In this document: in pieces, positions 26,812-35,385 of the stretch
Layout: each line of letters opens with the position of its first letter
Position numbering within the stretch: position 1 is the first letter of the stretch
Source of the DNA: an uncultured Eubacteriales bacterium
GTDB lineage: Bacteria; Bacillota; Clostridia; Oscillospirales; Acutalibacteraceae
Direction of reading: 5' to 3'
DNA: 64,000 nt
Assembly: GCA_905198155.1 (NCBI GenBank)
Contig: CAJKBQ010000005.1
Span: 1-64,000 of the forward strand
The notes under the pieces: generated by a model
Told to the model about the DNA's origin: nothing
The model's input: only the letters and a program-made list of their open reading frames with translations
Database searches by the model: none
Made by a program: the position numbers and the translations under genes

Positions 26812-26935
26812 AAAAGGCAAAGTGAAAATTGCGGCAATGCCGCGCCACCAAACTTTTTCACGCTTCACTTTTCCCTTTTTCACGCTTCACTTTTCCCTTT
26901 TTCACGCTTCACTTTTCCCTTTTACTTTTTCCATT
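26812..26935. repeat. Dispersed repeat with three tandem TTCACGCTTCACTTTTCCC-like units
   Basis: A part resembling the window-start repeat (GCCGCGCCACCAAAC, then TTTTTCAC) is followed by three tandem 22-base units beginning CACGCTTCACTTTTCCC. A GTGAAAATT run at the left complements the TTCAC runs, so a long hairpin can form. It occupies the space after the Gfo/Idh gene and may help end its transcript. Confidence 0.8.
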
Positions 26936-26963
26936 GACAATCTCCCCGTTTTTGTAGTAAAAT
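26934..26963 (+). promoter_or_regulatory. Promoter upstream of the GT4 gene
   Basis: TTGACA and TAAAAT are spaced by 18 bases. Transcription should start near 26970, at the left arm of the hairpin described next. Confidence 0.75.
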
Positions 26964-26966
26964 GAA

Positions 26967-27004
26967 ACCGATCGGCGAATTCCATTTCGCCCGTCGGTTT
27001 TTTT
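26967..27004 (+). terminator. Leader hairpin with U-tract (attenuator-like)
   Basis: ACCGATCGGCG (26967-26977) pairs with CGCCCGTCGGT (26988-26998) with two mismatches and runs directly into seven T. It lies only a few bases after the predicted start of transcription and before the GT4 ribosome site. It could be an attenuator, the end of a very short RNA, or a terminator for upstream transcription. Confidence 0.6.
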
Positions 27005-27035
27005 GATTGATGCGCATTCATCAGGAGGGTTCCAT

Positions 27036-28199
27036 ATGATTATCGGAGAATTCAGCGACGTATTTCCCCCGGAACTGGACGGCGTCGGTGCCGTCGTGCG
27101 CGCCTATGCCGAAGAACTGACCCGTGCGGGCGACGAATGCTATTACATCGCGCCGTACGGCGTCCCCGCCCGGCCGCTGGCGTGCCGCACGCTGCTGTAC
27201 CGCAGCGTCAAACTGCCGCGCGAAGCATATCATTTCGGGCTGCCCGGCGCGGACCCGGCGTTCCGGCGCGCGCTGGACGCAATTCCGTTTCAGCTGGTAC
27301 ACGCGCACAGCCCGTTTTCCGCCGGTCACGCTGCGCTGCGGGTCGCACGGCGGCGCGCGGTTCCGCTGGTCGCTACGTTTCACTCCAAATATTACGACGA
27401 CTTTCTCAAAGTCACCCGCTCTGCGCCGTTGGCGCGCCAGCTGACCCGCCAGGTCGTCCGGTTTTACGAGCAGTGCGACGCCGTGTGGGCGGTCAATCAT
27501 GCGACCGGCGACGTGCTGCGCAGCTACGGCTACACCGGCGAGATTCAAGTGATGGAAAACGGCACCAATCCGTGGACGCCTACGCAGGCAGAACGCGACG
27601 GCGCGTCTGCCCGGTTCGGTCTGACGGACAACGCGCCGGTGCTGCTGTTCGTGGGGCAGATCAACTGGAAGAAAAACCTCCGCTGCGTGCTGACCGCCGC
27701 CGCGCAGTACGCGCAGACATCCCCCATGCGCCTGGTGCTGGCCGGGCAGGGGTCGGATGAATCCGCCGTCCGGGCGCTGGCGGAATCGCTCAGCATCGCC
27801 GGCCGCACGGTATTCACCGGCCATATCGCCGACCGGGCGCTGCTGCGCGGCCTGTATGCGCGCGCCGACCTGTTCCTGTTCCCCTCGCTGTACGACAACG
27901 CCCCCATGGTCGTGCGCGAAGCCGCGGCGTCCGGCACGCCGTCCATCGTGGTGCGCGGCAGCTGCGCCGCCGAATCGATCACTGACGGGGACAACGGCTT
28001 TCTCTGCGCCGATGACCCGGCCGACCTGTGCCGCACCATCGTCCGCGCGCTGCCGGGCGCTGCCGCTGTCGGCCGCCGCGCGCAGGCCACCATCCCTGTC
28101 CCGTGGCCGGTGCTGATCCGTTCGGTGCGGGCGCAGTACCGGTCGCTGATCGACGCCGCCCAAAAATCCGCCTCGAAACCGAAAGATTCCCCCCTATAA
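27036..28199 (+). CDS. GT4-family glycosyltransferase
   Basis: This 387-residue cytosolic or membrane-associated GT-B enzyme has an N-terminal domain with FSDVFPPELDGVGAVV and HAHSPFSAGHAA, a linker motif VMENGTNPW (about 178-186), LLFVGQINWKKN in the nucleotide-sugar domain, and the acidic motif around FPSLYDNAPMVVREA. This resembles diacylglycerol glucosyl- and mannosyltransferases of Firmicutes, which begin glycolipid synthesis, but the acceptor is not proven. The ATG at 27036 follows AGGAGGG. The promoter is followed by a terminator-like hairpin, so expression may be attenuated. Confidence 0.85.
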   Translation: MIIGEFSDVFPPELDGVGAVVRAYAEELTRAGDECYYIAPYGVPARPLACRTLLYRSVKLPREAYHFGLPGADPAFRRALDAIPFQLVHAHSPFSAGHAALRVARRRAVPLVATFHSKYYDDFLKVTRSAPLARQLTRQVVRFYEQCDAVWAVNHATGDVLRSYGYTGEIQVMENGTNPWTPTQAERDGASARFGLTDNAPVLLFVGQINWKKNLRCVLTAAAQYAQTSPMRLVLAGQGSDESAVRALAESLSIAGRTVFTGHIADRALLRGLYARADLFLFPSLYDNAPMVVREAAASGTPSIVVRGSCAAESITDGDNGFLCADDPADLCRTIVRALPGAAAVGRRAQATIPVPWPVLIRSVRAQYRSLIDAAQKSASKPKDSPL

Positions 28200-28214
28200 A
28201 CAAAATATTGACGG

Positions 28215-28243
28215 TTGTTTTTTGCTTTCTTTTTTGCTATAAT
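28215..28243 (+). promoter_or_regulatory. Promoter of the first GH78 gene
   Basis: TTGTTT and TATAAT are spaced by 17 bases, with the extended -10 form TGCTATAAT. The poor -35 suggests a need for an activator. Confidence 0.6.
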
Positions 28244-28285
28244 GCAGGTACCAAGCGTTTTTCAAAACGGAAAGGATGACTGACA

Positions 28286-30448
28286 TTGAAAATTACAAAT
28301 GCCGAATGGATTCGCAGCGGCAAACCGGCAGAATGCCCGGTATTCGCGCGCGATTTCGCCGTGGACAAGGCCGTGCGCCATGCCGAACTGGAAATCACCG
28401 CCGCCGGCGTGTACGAAGCAGCGCTCAACGGGCACCGCGTTGGGGATTTCTTCCTTGCACCGGGCTGGACGGTCTACCGCACGCGGCTCCAGGTCCAAAC
28501 CTATGACGTCACCGCCCTGCTCCGCAGCCGGAATCAATTGGCCGTCACGGTCGGCTCCGGGTGGTACTGCGGCACCATCGCCCGGCTCAAAACGCCGCAG
28601 CCGGTGCGGCTGATCGCGTCGCTTACCATCGAATACACCGACGGCACCACCGACCAGATCATCACCGACGGCAGCTGGCAAACCACTGAAAGCGCCACCC
28701 GGTATGCGGACATCTACAACGGCGAAACCTGCGACGCCAATTTCCGCGACAATTCGCCCGTCCCGGCCGTCGTGGACGACGCGTTCCCCAAGTCCCAGCT
28801 GATTCCGCAGCAGGGCGAGCCGGTGCGCTTGCAGGAACGGCTCAAACCCGTTCGGGTCATCACCACGCCCGCGGGCGAAACGGTGCTGGACTTCGGCCAA
28901 GAGATTACCGGCATCGTCCAGTTCACGGTCAGTGCGCAGCGCGGCGACCGCATCACGCTGCATACCGCCGAAATGCTCGACCGCGACGGCAATTTTTACA
29001 CCGAAAACTACCGCGACGCCAAAAGCACCATGCAGCTGATCTGCCGCGACGGGCTGCAAACCTGGCAGCCGGCGCTGTCGTTTTACGGATTCCGCTACAT
29101 CCGCGTCGAAGGCTGGCCCGGTACGCCGGATCCGCAGGCGTTTACCGCCATCGCCGCCTATTCCGACATGACGCGCACCGGCTGGCTGCGCAGCGGCGTT
29201 CACAAGCTCAACCGCCTGTTTGAGAATATCATCTGGGGTCAAAAGGGCAATTTTCTGGACGTGCCCACCGACTGCCCGCAGCGCAATGAGCGCCTCGGCT
29301 GGACGGGCGACGCCGAAGTGTTCATCAACACGGCGTGCTACCAGTTTGATGCCAAAAAATTCTATACCAAATGGCTGGCCGACGTAATGGCCGAGCAGAA
29401 GCCGAACGGCTCCATGCAGGACTTGGTGCCCGCCGTGTTCGACACGCCGGACAACCCCGTTGCTCCGGCGGGCGCCGCGTGGGGCGACGCCGCAGCGGTC
29501 TGCCCGTGGGAGGTTTACCGCCACTACGGCGACCGCGCGCTGCTGGCATCGCATTACCCGATGATGACCGCGTGGGTGGACTACATCACCTCCGTCACCA
29601 CCACCCCCGGCCTGTGGACGGGGTATGAGCAGGAATCACCCCGCCGCCATCATTACGGCGACTGGCTGGGGCTGGACGCGCACGAAGGCAGCTACGTCGG
29701 CGCGACCGACAAAGAGCTGATCGCGTCGGCATACTATGCATATTCCGCCGACCGGGTCTGCAAAGCCGGGCGCGCGCTGGGGCGCGACGTGTCAAAATAC
29801 GAAGCGCTGCACGCGCAGATCCGCGACACGTTCCGCCGCACCTACACGCAGTTCGACACACAGACCGCCTGCGCCGTGACGCTGTACTTCGGCCTGGCTG
29901 CCGACCCGGCCGCCGTCGCCGACCGGCTGGCCGCGCTGATCCACCAAAACGGCGACTGCCTGACCACCGGATTCGTCGGGACGCCGTACCTGCTGTATGC
30001 GCTGTCGCAGCACGGTCACACTGACCTGGCGTATACGCTGCTGCTGCAGGAAAAGTTCCCGTCCTGGCTTTATTCGGTCAACCAGGGCGCGACCACCATC
30101 TGGGAGCACTGGGACGGCCGCCGCGCCGACGGCACGTTCTGGAGCAAAGACATGAACTCGTTCAACCATTACGCCTACGGCGCCGTGGCGGGCTGGGTGT
30201 TTGAAGAAGCCGCCGGGATTACCCCGTGCGAAGACGCCCCGGGCTTTGCCCGCGTCCGCATCGCCCCCAAACCCGACCCGCGCCTGGGGGAACTGTGCGC
30301 CGTACTGGACACGGCCGCCGGTCGCATCCGCTCCGAATGGTCGTACGAAGACCACCGTGTCCGCTGCGAAATCGACACCCCGGTCGAAGCGGAAATCGTG
30401 ATCGGCGGCATTGTCCACCGCGTCGGTCCCGGAAAATATCTCTTCTGA
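28286..30448 (+). CDS. Alpha-L-rhamnosidase, GH78
   Basis: This 720-residue protein has N-terminal beta-sandwich domains (to about residue 290), an (alpha/alpha)6 catalytic domain and a small C-terminal beta domain. The catalytic acidic cluster is DCPQRNERLGWTGDAE at 329-344 (D329, E335, D342), and the later TTIWEHWDG supplies the general-base glutamate. It should release alpha-linked L-rhamnose from plant glycosides or pectin side chains. No signal peptide is seen, so it acts in the cytoplasm on imported oligomers. Translation starts at a TTG nine bases after AAAGGA. A strong terminator follows. Confidence 0.9.
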   Translation: MKITNAEWIRSGKPAECPVFARDFAVDKAVRHAELEITAAGVYEAALNGHRVGDFFLAPGWTVYRTRLQVQTYDVTALLRSRNQLAVTVGSGWYCGTIARLKTPQPVRLIASLTIEYTDGTTDQIITDGSWQTTESATRYADIYNGETCDANFRDNSPVPAVVDDAFPKSQLIPQQGEPVRLQERLKPVRVITTPAGETVLDFGQEITGIVQFTVSAQRGDRITLHTAEMLDRDGNFYTENYRDAKSTMQLICRDGLQTWQPALSFYGFRYIRVEGWPGTPDPQAFTAIAAYSDMTRTGWLRSGVHKLNRLFENIIWGQKGNFLDVPTDCPQRNERLGWTGDAEVFINTACYQFDAKKFYTKWLADVMAEQKPNGSMQDLVPAVFDTPDNPVAPAGAAWGDAAAVCPWEVYRHYGDRALLASHYPMMTAWVDYITSVTTTPGLWTGYEQESPRRHHYGDWLGLDAHEGSYVGATDKELIASAYYAYSADRVCKAGRALGRDVSKYEALHAQIRDTFRRTYTQFDTQTACAVTLYFGLAADPAAVADRLAALIHQNGDCLTTGFVGTPYLLYALSQHGHTDLAYTLLLQEKFPSWLYSVNQGATTIWEHWDGRRADGTFWSKDMNSFNHYAYGAVAGWVFEEAAGITPCEDAPGFARVRIAPKPDPRLGELCAVLDTAAGRIRSEWSYEDHRVRCEIDTPVEAEIVIGGIVHRVGPGKYLF

Positions 30449-30462
30449 CCGATATCAAACCG

Positions 30463-30497
30463 GCAGGGGGCTGACCGCAGTCAGCCCCCTGCTTTTT
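30463..30497 (+). terminator. Terminator of the first GH78 gene
   Basis: Perfect 13-base arms GCAGGGGGCTGAC and GTCAGCCCCCTGC enclose CGCA and are followed by five T. The tract touches the stop codon of the convergent DUF5107-like gene. Confidence 0.88.
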
Positions 30498-32451
30498 AAT
30501 GCATCCGGAAATCGAGCGATTCGGGCAGCGGATATGCTTTCAGCACCCGATCCGCCGTCATTTCTTCATCCGGTACGCCGCGTCGGCGCATCGCTTCCCG
30601 GTGCAGCATCGTCCACAAATCGCTCAGCACCGTTTCGCCTTCGCGGATATCGTCCACCACCAGTCCGTCCAGCAGCCGCTGTGCCTCGTCCGCCGCACCC
30701 TGTTTGGCATATGCCAGCGCCGCCATCAGCCGGATCCGCCCGTGCTGCCGGATGTTTTCGGGCAGCGCCGCAAAATGCGCCGTCACCCAGCCGTACCGTT
30801 TGCAGTCGAGCATGGTTCCCATCCCGTCGATCTGCATCACCGTCGGCGGCGTTCCATCCATCGCCGCTGCGGTAAATTCCGCCGCGCGGTCGGGGTCGCC
30901 CTGCACCCACGCCAGCCGACCCAGGCACCGGTTGGCCCACCGGTTCGGTGCGCGCCGCAGCGATTCCGTCCACCAATACGCCGCATCTTCTGGTTCCGCC
31001 TGCGCCCAAGCCAGCACGCCCAGCTGATAGCAGTCGTACCAGTCTTTCTGCTTTTTCTTTTTCAGCAGCACCTGCCACGCGCGATCCGCCTGATAGCTGC
31101 GCACCGGGTCTGCCGGGTTGGGCGTCCGGTACGGCGCGCCGGTACACAGCGCCTGCCAATACCGCAGTGCGCCGGTAATGGTTTCCGGCGGGAAGCAGAC
31201 ATACCGGCTCATCCGGCTGCCGCGCCGCACTTCTTCCAATGCACCGTCGCCCGTTCCGGCGCAGATCGGAACCGGATCTCCCTGCACATCAAACCGCTCC
31301 GCCGTCAGCGATGCATACCACGGCGCCACGCACTGCGCCGCAGCAGCCGTGGCCGCTTCGTATGACGAGCCGTGCATCACGGTCGGATCCCCCTGGATTC
31401 TGCCGAACGCCTCGATAAATGACCATTCCGCGCCGCCCGGCATCACGCCGTGTTCCATCTGCGTCCGGTACAGCCCGGACTGGATTTCGATATACGGCTG
31501 CCCGCTGTCGGACAGCCAGCTGCTCCAATGCCGGCCGCCGCGCAGCTGTCCCCACACGAACAGCTTGCGCCCCGTCAGCTCGGCCGTGCTGCACTCTGCC
31601 AGCCCTGCGCCGTCTGCGCCGACCGCCGCCACCCACTTGGCTTCCTGCGGCGGGATCCGGAAAAACACGTCTGCCGAACGCACCGCCCGCGCCGGATAGG
31701 TCACGTCGATGCCGTCCATTTGCGGCAGCGCACGGCAGTCCAGCCGGTATGTGTTGTTTCCGTACGTCGTAACCAGCCCGTCCGCCGCCGGAGCAAGCAC
31801 GCGCGTTTGCTCCGTTTCGGGAACGGCAATGTTGGACCACCAATACATATAGGTGTCGTCCCCGGGGTTTTCGATCGTTGTCCGCACCAGCAGCAGTTCC
31901 CCGTCCAGCCGTACCGTCAGCGCATACACCACGCCCCGGATCCGTTCATATGCGTACATCCGCAGCATCGGTGCGCCGTCCGCCGCCGTCACCTGCTCCG
32001 CAAACATCGGGCTGCACGTCAGCGGATTGTGCCCTTTGATCCCGACGTTCCACTCTACGCCGCCGCTGAACCACGCATTGCGCAGCGCCAGGTTCGCCGG
32101 CTGGAAACACGGATTTGCGTACAGCAAATCGCGCCCCGAAGGCTTGTGGAACAGGCTCCACAGCCGTCCCCCAAGCTCCGGCACGAACCGCGCGCGCAGC
32201 ACTTCGTTTTCCAGCACAACGGTGCGGAACGATCGCATCGTCCGGCTGCGGTCGTACTGGTTTTGTTCCGTGTACGGCAGCAGCGTGCGGATCATTCCGC
32301 GCCCGATCTGCGCGCGATCCGCCGCCGGAACGGAGTCCCCCATGGTAATTGCGGCATGAATGTACACATTGTTCCCAATGTCCGGCAGTCCGCTTTCTTC
32401 GCCCAGCCATGCACCCGGAATCGACCAGTTTTCAGTTCGCAGCGTCGTCAT
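30496..32451 (-). CDS. DUF5107-like sugar-binding protein with TPR region
   Basis: This 651-residue protein resembles DUF5107 proteins: a galactose-mutarotase-like beta domain over about residues 55-370 (FVPELGGRLWSLFHK, GGVEWNVG, YWWSNIAVPE) followed by helical tetratricopeptide-type repeats from about 430 to 600 (YDCYQLGVLAWAQAEPEDAAYWWTESLRRAP shortened to its YQLGVLAW core). Such proteins occur in glycoside utilisation loci of Firmicutes; some may act as hydrolases or epimerases, but no activity is established. It overlaps the preceding hydrolase gene by 20 bases, so translation is coupled, and no signal peptide is visible. Confidence 0.65.
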   Translation of the reverse strand: MTTLRTENWSIPGAWLGEESGLPDIGNNVYIHAAITMGDSVPAADRAQIGRGMIRTLLPYTEQNQYDRSRTMRSFRTVVLENEVLRARFVPELGGRLWSLFHKPSGRDLLYANPCFQPANLALRNAWFSGGVEWNVGIKGHNPLTCSPMFAEQVTAADGAPMLRMYAYERIRGVVYALTVRLDGELLLVRTTIENPGDDTYMYWWSNIAVPETEQTRVLAPAADGLVTTYGNNTYRLDCRALPQMDGIDVTYPARAVRSADVFFRIPPQEAKWVAAVGADGAGLAECSTAELTGRKLFVWGQLRGGRHWSSWLSDSGQPYIEIQSGLYRTQMEHGVMPGGAEWSFIEAFGRIQGDPTVMHGSSYEAATAAAAQCVAPWYASLTAERFDVQGDPVPICAGTGDGALEEVRRGSRMSRYVCFPPETITGALRYWQALCTGAPYRTPNPADPVRSYQADRAWQVLLKKKKQKDWYDCYQLGVLAWAQAEPEDAAYWWTESLRRAPNRWANRCLGRLAWVQGDPDRAAEFTAAAMDGTPPTVMQIDGMGTMLDCKRYGWVTAHFAALPENIRQHGRIRLMAALAYAKQGAADEAQRLLDGLVVDDIREGETVLSDLWTMLHREAMRRRGVPDEEMTADRVLKAYPLPESLDFRMH

Positions 32452-34402
32452 CGCATTGCCCCTCCTTCGAAATCCGGATCAGCTTTCGCCCCCATTTTTC
32501 CAGCGATATGCGGCGCGAACCGGACGCCGTCATCACTTCGCCCTGCTGCGGGCTGCCCGTCAGGTTGGCAATCACCATCAGCCGTTCGCCCGTCGGCGCA
32601 TCCCACGCGGTCACGCGGATTTCGGGATTGCTGCACCGTTCGGCGTCTGCCGCCCAATACGGGCGGAACGTCGATTCGGCGATCGGGAACGCATCCAACA
32701 CGTCCCATATCCGCGACGCTTCCTCCAGCGGCGCGCCGATATCGTTCGGCCGCGGCAAAATCCCGTGCGCCAGCGTCAGCGTCAGCGCGTTGTCAAATGT
32801 CCAATTCGTTTCGTTGTTGTACGATACAAACTGCATCGGCACGCCCAACACCGTACTGTTGTACGACGATTGCATATAATCCGTCGAAATCTGTGCCAGT
32901 TCGCCGTGCAGCAGCGCGGTTTGGATAACCTCGCCCGTATACAGCCCATCGACATACGGCAGCGCAGGAACGTTGCACCAGTTGCTGTCGTGAAAATCGA
33001 TCCGTTTGCCGGCCAGCCGCGCGCGCAGCTGCCGCATCAAATCGCGCGTCGCATGAATCGGATAGGTGGGGCGCAGCTGACCGTGGCGTTCGTACCCGCA
33101 TCCGTGGCGGCGGTTGCAGCACGCCATCGGCGAAGCCGTCGTGTCCAGGTACACGCCGTCAAACCCAAATTCCGCTACCACACGCGTCACGCCGTCGAGC
33201 CATTCTTCGGCATAGCCCGACTGGTAGCACACCCGGAACGCCCGCTGCGGCGGCTGGCGGTACCAGCACCACTGCGCCGCCGGGTCTGCCCATCCGGCGC
33301 TGTAATCCGCACCATGTTCTGCAAATGCGCGCGACAGCGACGAAATCTCGTACCCGAAATACGGCAGCACGCGGATCCCGCGCCGATGGCATTCCGTGAC
33401 GATCTCGCGCGCCTGCGCCGCCGTGAAATCGGTCAGCTGCGGGCAGTTTTGGATCTGATTCCACTTTTCGTGCAGGATCAGCGTCGTCACGCCCATCCGC
33501 TTCAGCCGGTCGAACCCGTTTTCGCCGCCGAAATCCTTTCGGAAAAACGGCAGATAGTCCTCCGCGATTTTCACAAAGCAATCCACATGGAAAATCCGTT
33601 CAAACCGATTGCCGACCGGCTGCCGCACCGGCGTCGTCATAAACCCGAACCGGAACGTTACCGGCCGGTACACGTCGCATTCGGATCGGTCGGCATACGG
33701 GATCCACGGTTCCGGCGTCGTGTCCAGCAAATGCAGCCGCATCGTCACGCCGTCCGGCGTGCGAACCAGCTCTATTGCGCGGTTTTCGTCCGCCGGCTGC
33801 CAGTTTTCGTCCGATTCGGCACAAAAGCACAGCCCCGACTCGGTGCCGCTGAGCAGCAGCAGGCATTTGAACGGCATTGCAATCCCCGCGCCGCACGCGC
33901 CGGACGCCGTCATCCACCCGTCCGGGATGACGGTGCCGTCCTGGCGCACCATTGCGCTTGTCGGTGCCACCCGATAAAATTTTGCACAATCGGACGATAC
34001 CGGCACGTCCAGCGTCAGCTGATCCAGCGTCAGGTGCGCCGGCCGCGCCTCCGCCGTCAGGCCGAACACTTCTGCCACGCTTTTCCCGCGCGGCATTGCG
34101 TGCAGCACCCAGTCGACCAGCCCGTCGTCCGCAAAGGTGTACCGCACATGAAAAATGAAATACCGGCTTTCCATGGTGGTCAACAGCACCGTTTCGCCGT
34201 CGTGCCCTTCGCGGGTGCAAATCGTCTGGACGCTGCGCATCTCCACCGCCGCGCCGCACTCCGTCCCGCGCAGCCGCATCGGCGCGCTCAGCACCGGCCT
34301 GCCGAACGACGTCACTGCCGACGGCAGACCGTTTTCGATCGTCCACTCGCCCGTTTTCGTCTCGATTTTGTACCGATTTTCAGTAATTTTCTTCAATTGC
34401 AT
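32432..34402 (-). CDS. Putative TIM-barrel glycoside hydrolase, family unclear
   Basis: This 656-residue protein has an N-terminal beta-rich domain (to about 270), then a predicted (beta/alpha)8 barrel (about 285-570) with GVTTLILHEKW, RGIRVLPYFGYEIS and FDGVYLDTT (414-422, D420), and a short C-terminal beta domain. The order resembles GH36/GH13-like clans and the DUF6067/DUF6259 type of putative hydrolases, but I cannot name a family. D420 at the end of a predicted strand 4 is the likely nucleophile. It has no signal peptide. It overlaps the DUF5107-like gene and is divergent from an AraC regulator, forming one locus with the nearby GH78. Confidence 0.55.
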   Translation of the reverse strand: MQLKKITENRYKIETKTGEWTIENGLPSAVTSFGRPVLSAPMRLRGTECGAAVEMRSVQTICTREGHDGETVLLTTMESRYFIFHVRYTFADDGLVDWVLHAMPRGKSVAEVFGLTAEARPAHLTLDQLTLDVPVSSDCAKFYRVAPTSAMVRQDGTVIPDGWMTASGACGAGIAMPFKCLLLLSGTESGLCFCAESDENWQPADENRAIELVRTPDGVTMRLHLLDTTPEPWIPYADRSECDVYRPVTFRFGFMTTPVRQPVGNRFERIFHVDCFVKIAEDYLPFFRKDFGGENGFDRLKRMGVTTLILHEKWNQIQNCPQLTDFTAAQAREIVTECHRRGIRVLPYFGYEISSLSRAFAEHGADYSAGWADPAAQWCWYRQPPQRAFRVCYQSGYAEEWLDGVTRVVAEFGFDGVYLDTTASPMACCNRRHGCGYERHGQLRPTYPIHATRDLMRQLRARLAGKRIDFHDSNWCNVPALPYVDGLYTGEVIQTALLHGELAQISTDYMQSSYNSTVLGVPMQFVSYNNETNWTFDNALTLTLAHGILPRPNDIGAPLEEASRIWDVLDAFPIAESTFRPYWAADAERCSNPEIRVTAWDAPTGERLMVIANLTGSPQQGEVMTASGSRRISLEKWGRKLIRISKEGQCDDDAAN

Positions 34403-34428
34403 CGGGATCCCTCTTTCGTTTTTCTTTT

Positions 34429-34457
34429 ATTGTATCAGTTTACCACCCGGATTGCAA
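34429..34457 (-). promoter_or_regulatory. Promoter of the putative hydrolase/DUF5107 operon
   Basis: Minus-strand TTGCAA and TACAAT with 17 bases between, extended by TGA before the -10. It ends 27 bases from the ATG of the hydrolase. Confidence 0.7.
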
Positions 34458-34499
34458 TGCTGGATCCGACTTGATTTTTGTACGATTCGACTTTTTCGC

Positions 34500-34528
34500 T
34501 TGCATTTCCGGCCGCAGTGTGATATACT
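34500..34528 (+). promoter_or_regulatory. Promoter of the AraC-family regulator
   Basis: TTGCAT and TATACT are spaced by 17 bases, with an extended TGATATACT -10. Its -35 lies only about 45 bases from that of the divergent operon, so one bound regulator could affect both. Confidence 0.65.
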
Positions 34529-34558
34529 GAACGCAGCCATCATCGGGAGGGAATTGCC

Positions 34559-35323
34559 GTGGATACGCTGCTCATCGACCCCATTCATATCATCATCGAA
34601 AAATGCGAGCCGCAGCCGTTTGCGTTTCGCAACGCCCGCCGGCCGTGGGACGGGTTTGTCCTGATTACCGACGGCTCCGGCCAATATTGGGACCGCAGCG
34701 GCGCCCCGCACCCGATCGTCCCCGGCAGCCTGATGCTGCTGCGCCGCGACGACGATTACCGGATGCAGGTGCCCGCGCCGTGCGCGTACATCACCTCTGC
34801 GTTCGATTTTGCACCGCAATGCGCCGCCGTGCTGGCTCCGCTGCCGCCGGTCGTGCAGTGCAGCGATCTTCAGATCCGCTGGATCCATGCCGCCGCCGCG
34901 CAGTGGGCGCTGCAAAACTGGGACAGCGCCATCCAGTGCCAGATCCTGCTTTTGCAGCTGTACCGATCTCTGCTGCAAACCGCCCCGTCCGGCGGGCAGC
35001 CGCCGGATCCCATCGCCGCGCACGCCGCCGCGTTCATTCACCGCCGATTCAAAACCGCGTTTTCGATCGATGCGCTGGCGCAGGAATGTGCCGTCAGCCC
35101 GTCGTATCTGCGTGCCCGGTTCCGCCAATCGATGGGCTGTTCGATCCTGGAGTACCGCGACCGGCTCCGTATCAACGCTGCCCGCGAAATGCTGCAAAGC
35201 GGTTTTTTTTCGGTCGGCGAAGTCGCCGCCGCGCTGGGGTATTGCGACGTGTATCACTTTTCGCGCGTGTTTACCGCGCATGTACACTGCCCGCCCGGCA
35301 AATTCCGCCGCGCCGCCCGCTGA
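34559..35323 (+). CDS. AraC-family transcriptional regulator
   Basis: This 254-residue protein has an N-terminal cupin-like ligand domain (to about 120) and a C-terminal AraC double helix-turn-helix (about 155-250, with FSIDALAQECAVSPSYLRARF and VGEVAAALGYCDVYHFSRVF split over two helices). Translation starts at a GTG with GGGAGGG just upstream. It is divergent from the putative hydrolase/DUF5107 operon and probably senses a sugar released by that locus. A long bidirectional terminator separates it from the V-ATPase operon. Confidence 0.87.
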   Translation: MDTLLIDPIHIIIEKCEPQPFAFRNARRPWDGFVLITDGSGQYWDRSGAPHPIVPGSLMLLRRDDDYRMQVPAPCAYITSAFDFAPQCAAVLAPLPPVVQCSDLQIRWIHAAAAQWALQNWDSAIQCQILLLQLYRSLLQTAPSGGQPPDPIAAHAAAFIHRRFKTAFSIDALAQECAVSPSYLRARFRQSMGCSILEYRDRLRINAAREMLQSGFFSVGEVAAALGYCDVYHFSRVFTAHVHCPPGKFRRAAR

Positions 35324-35330
35324 AAAACGC

Positions 35331-35376
35331 AAAACCGCCCCGCCTGCATTTTTTGGAATGCAGGCGGGGCGGTTTT
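35331..35376. terminator. Bidirectional terminator between AraC and V-ATPase genes
   Basis: Perfect 20-base arms (35331-35350 and 35357-35376) begin with AAAACCGCCCCGCC and end with GGCGGGGCGGTTTT, around a six-base loop. It serves both the AraC gene and the end of the V-ATPase operon. Confidence 0.92.
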
Positions 35377-35385
35377 CAATTGGAT

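Noticed and set aside
26850..26935. A CRISPR-like short tandem repeat
   Set aside because: The 22-base units have no unique spacers and are pyrimidine-rich simple repeats.
30496..32451. A pair of frameshifted fragments
   Set aside because: The frame is continuous, and the 20-base overlap with the upstream gene is a coupled start with a good ribosome site.
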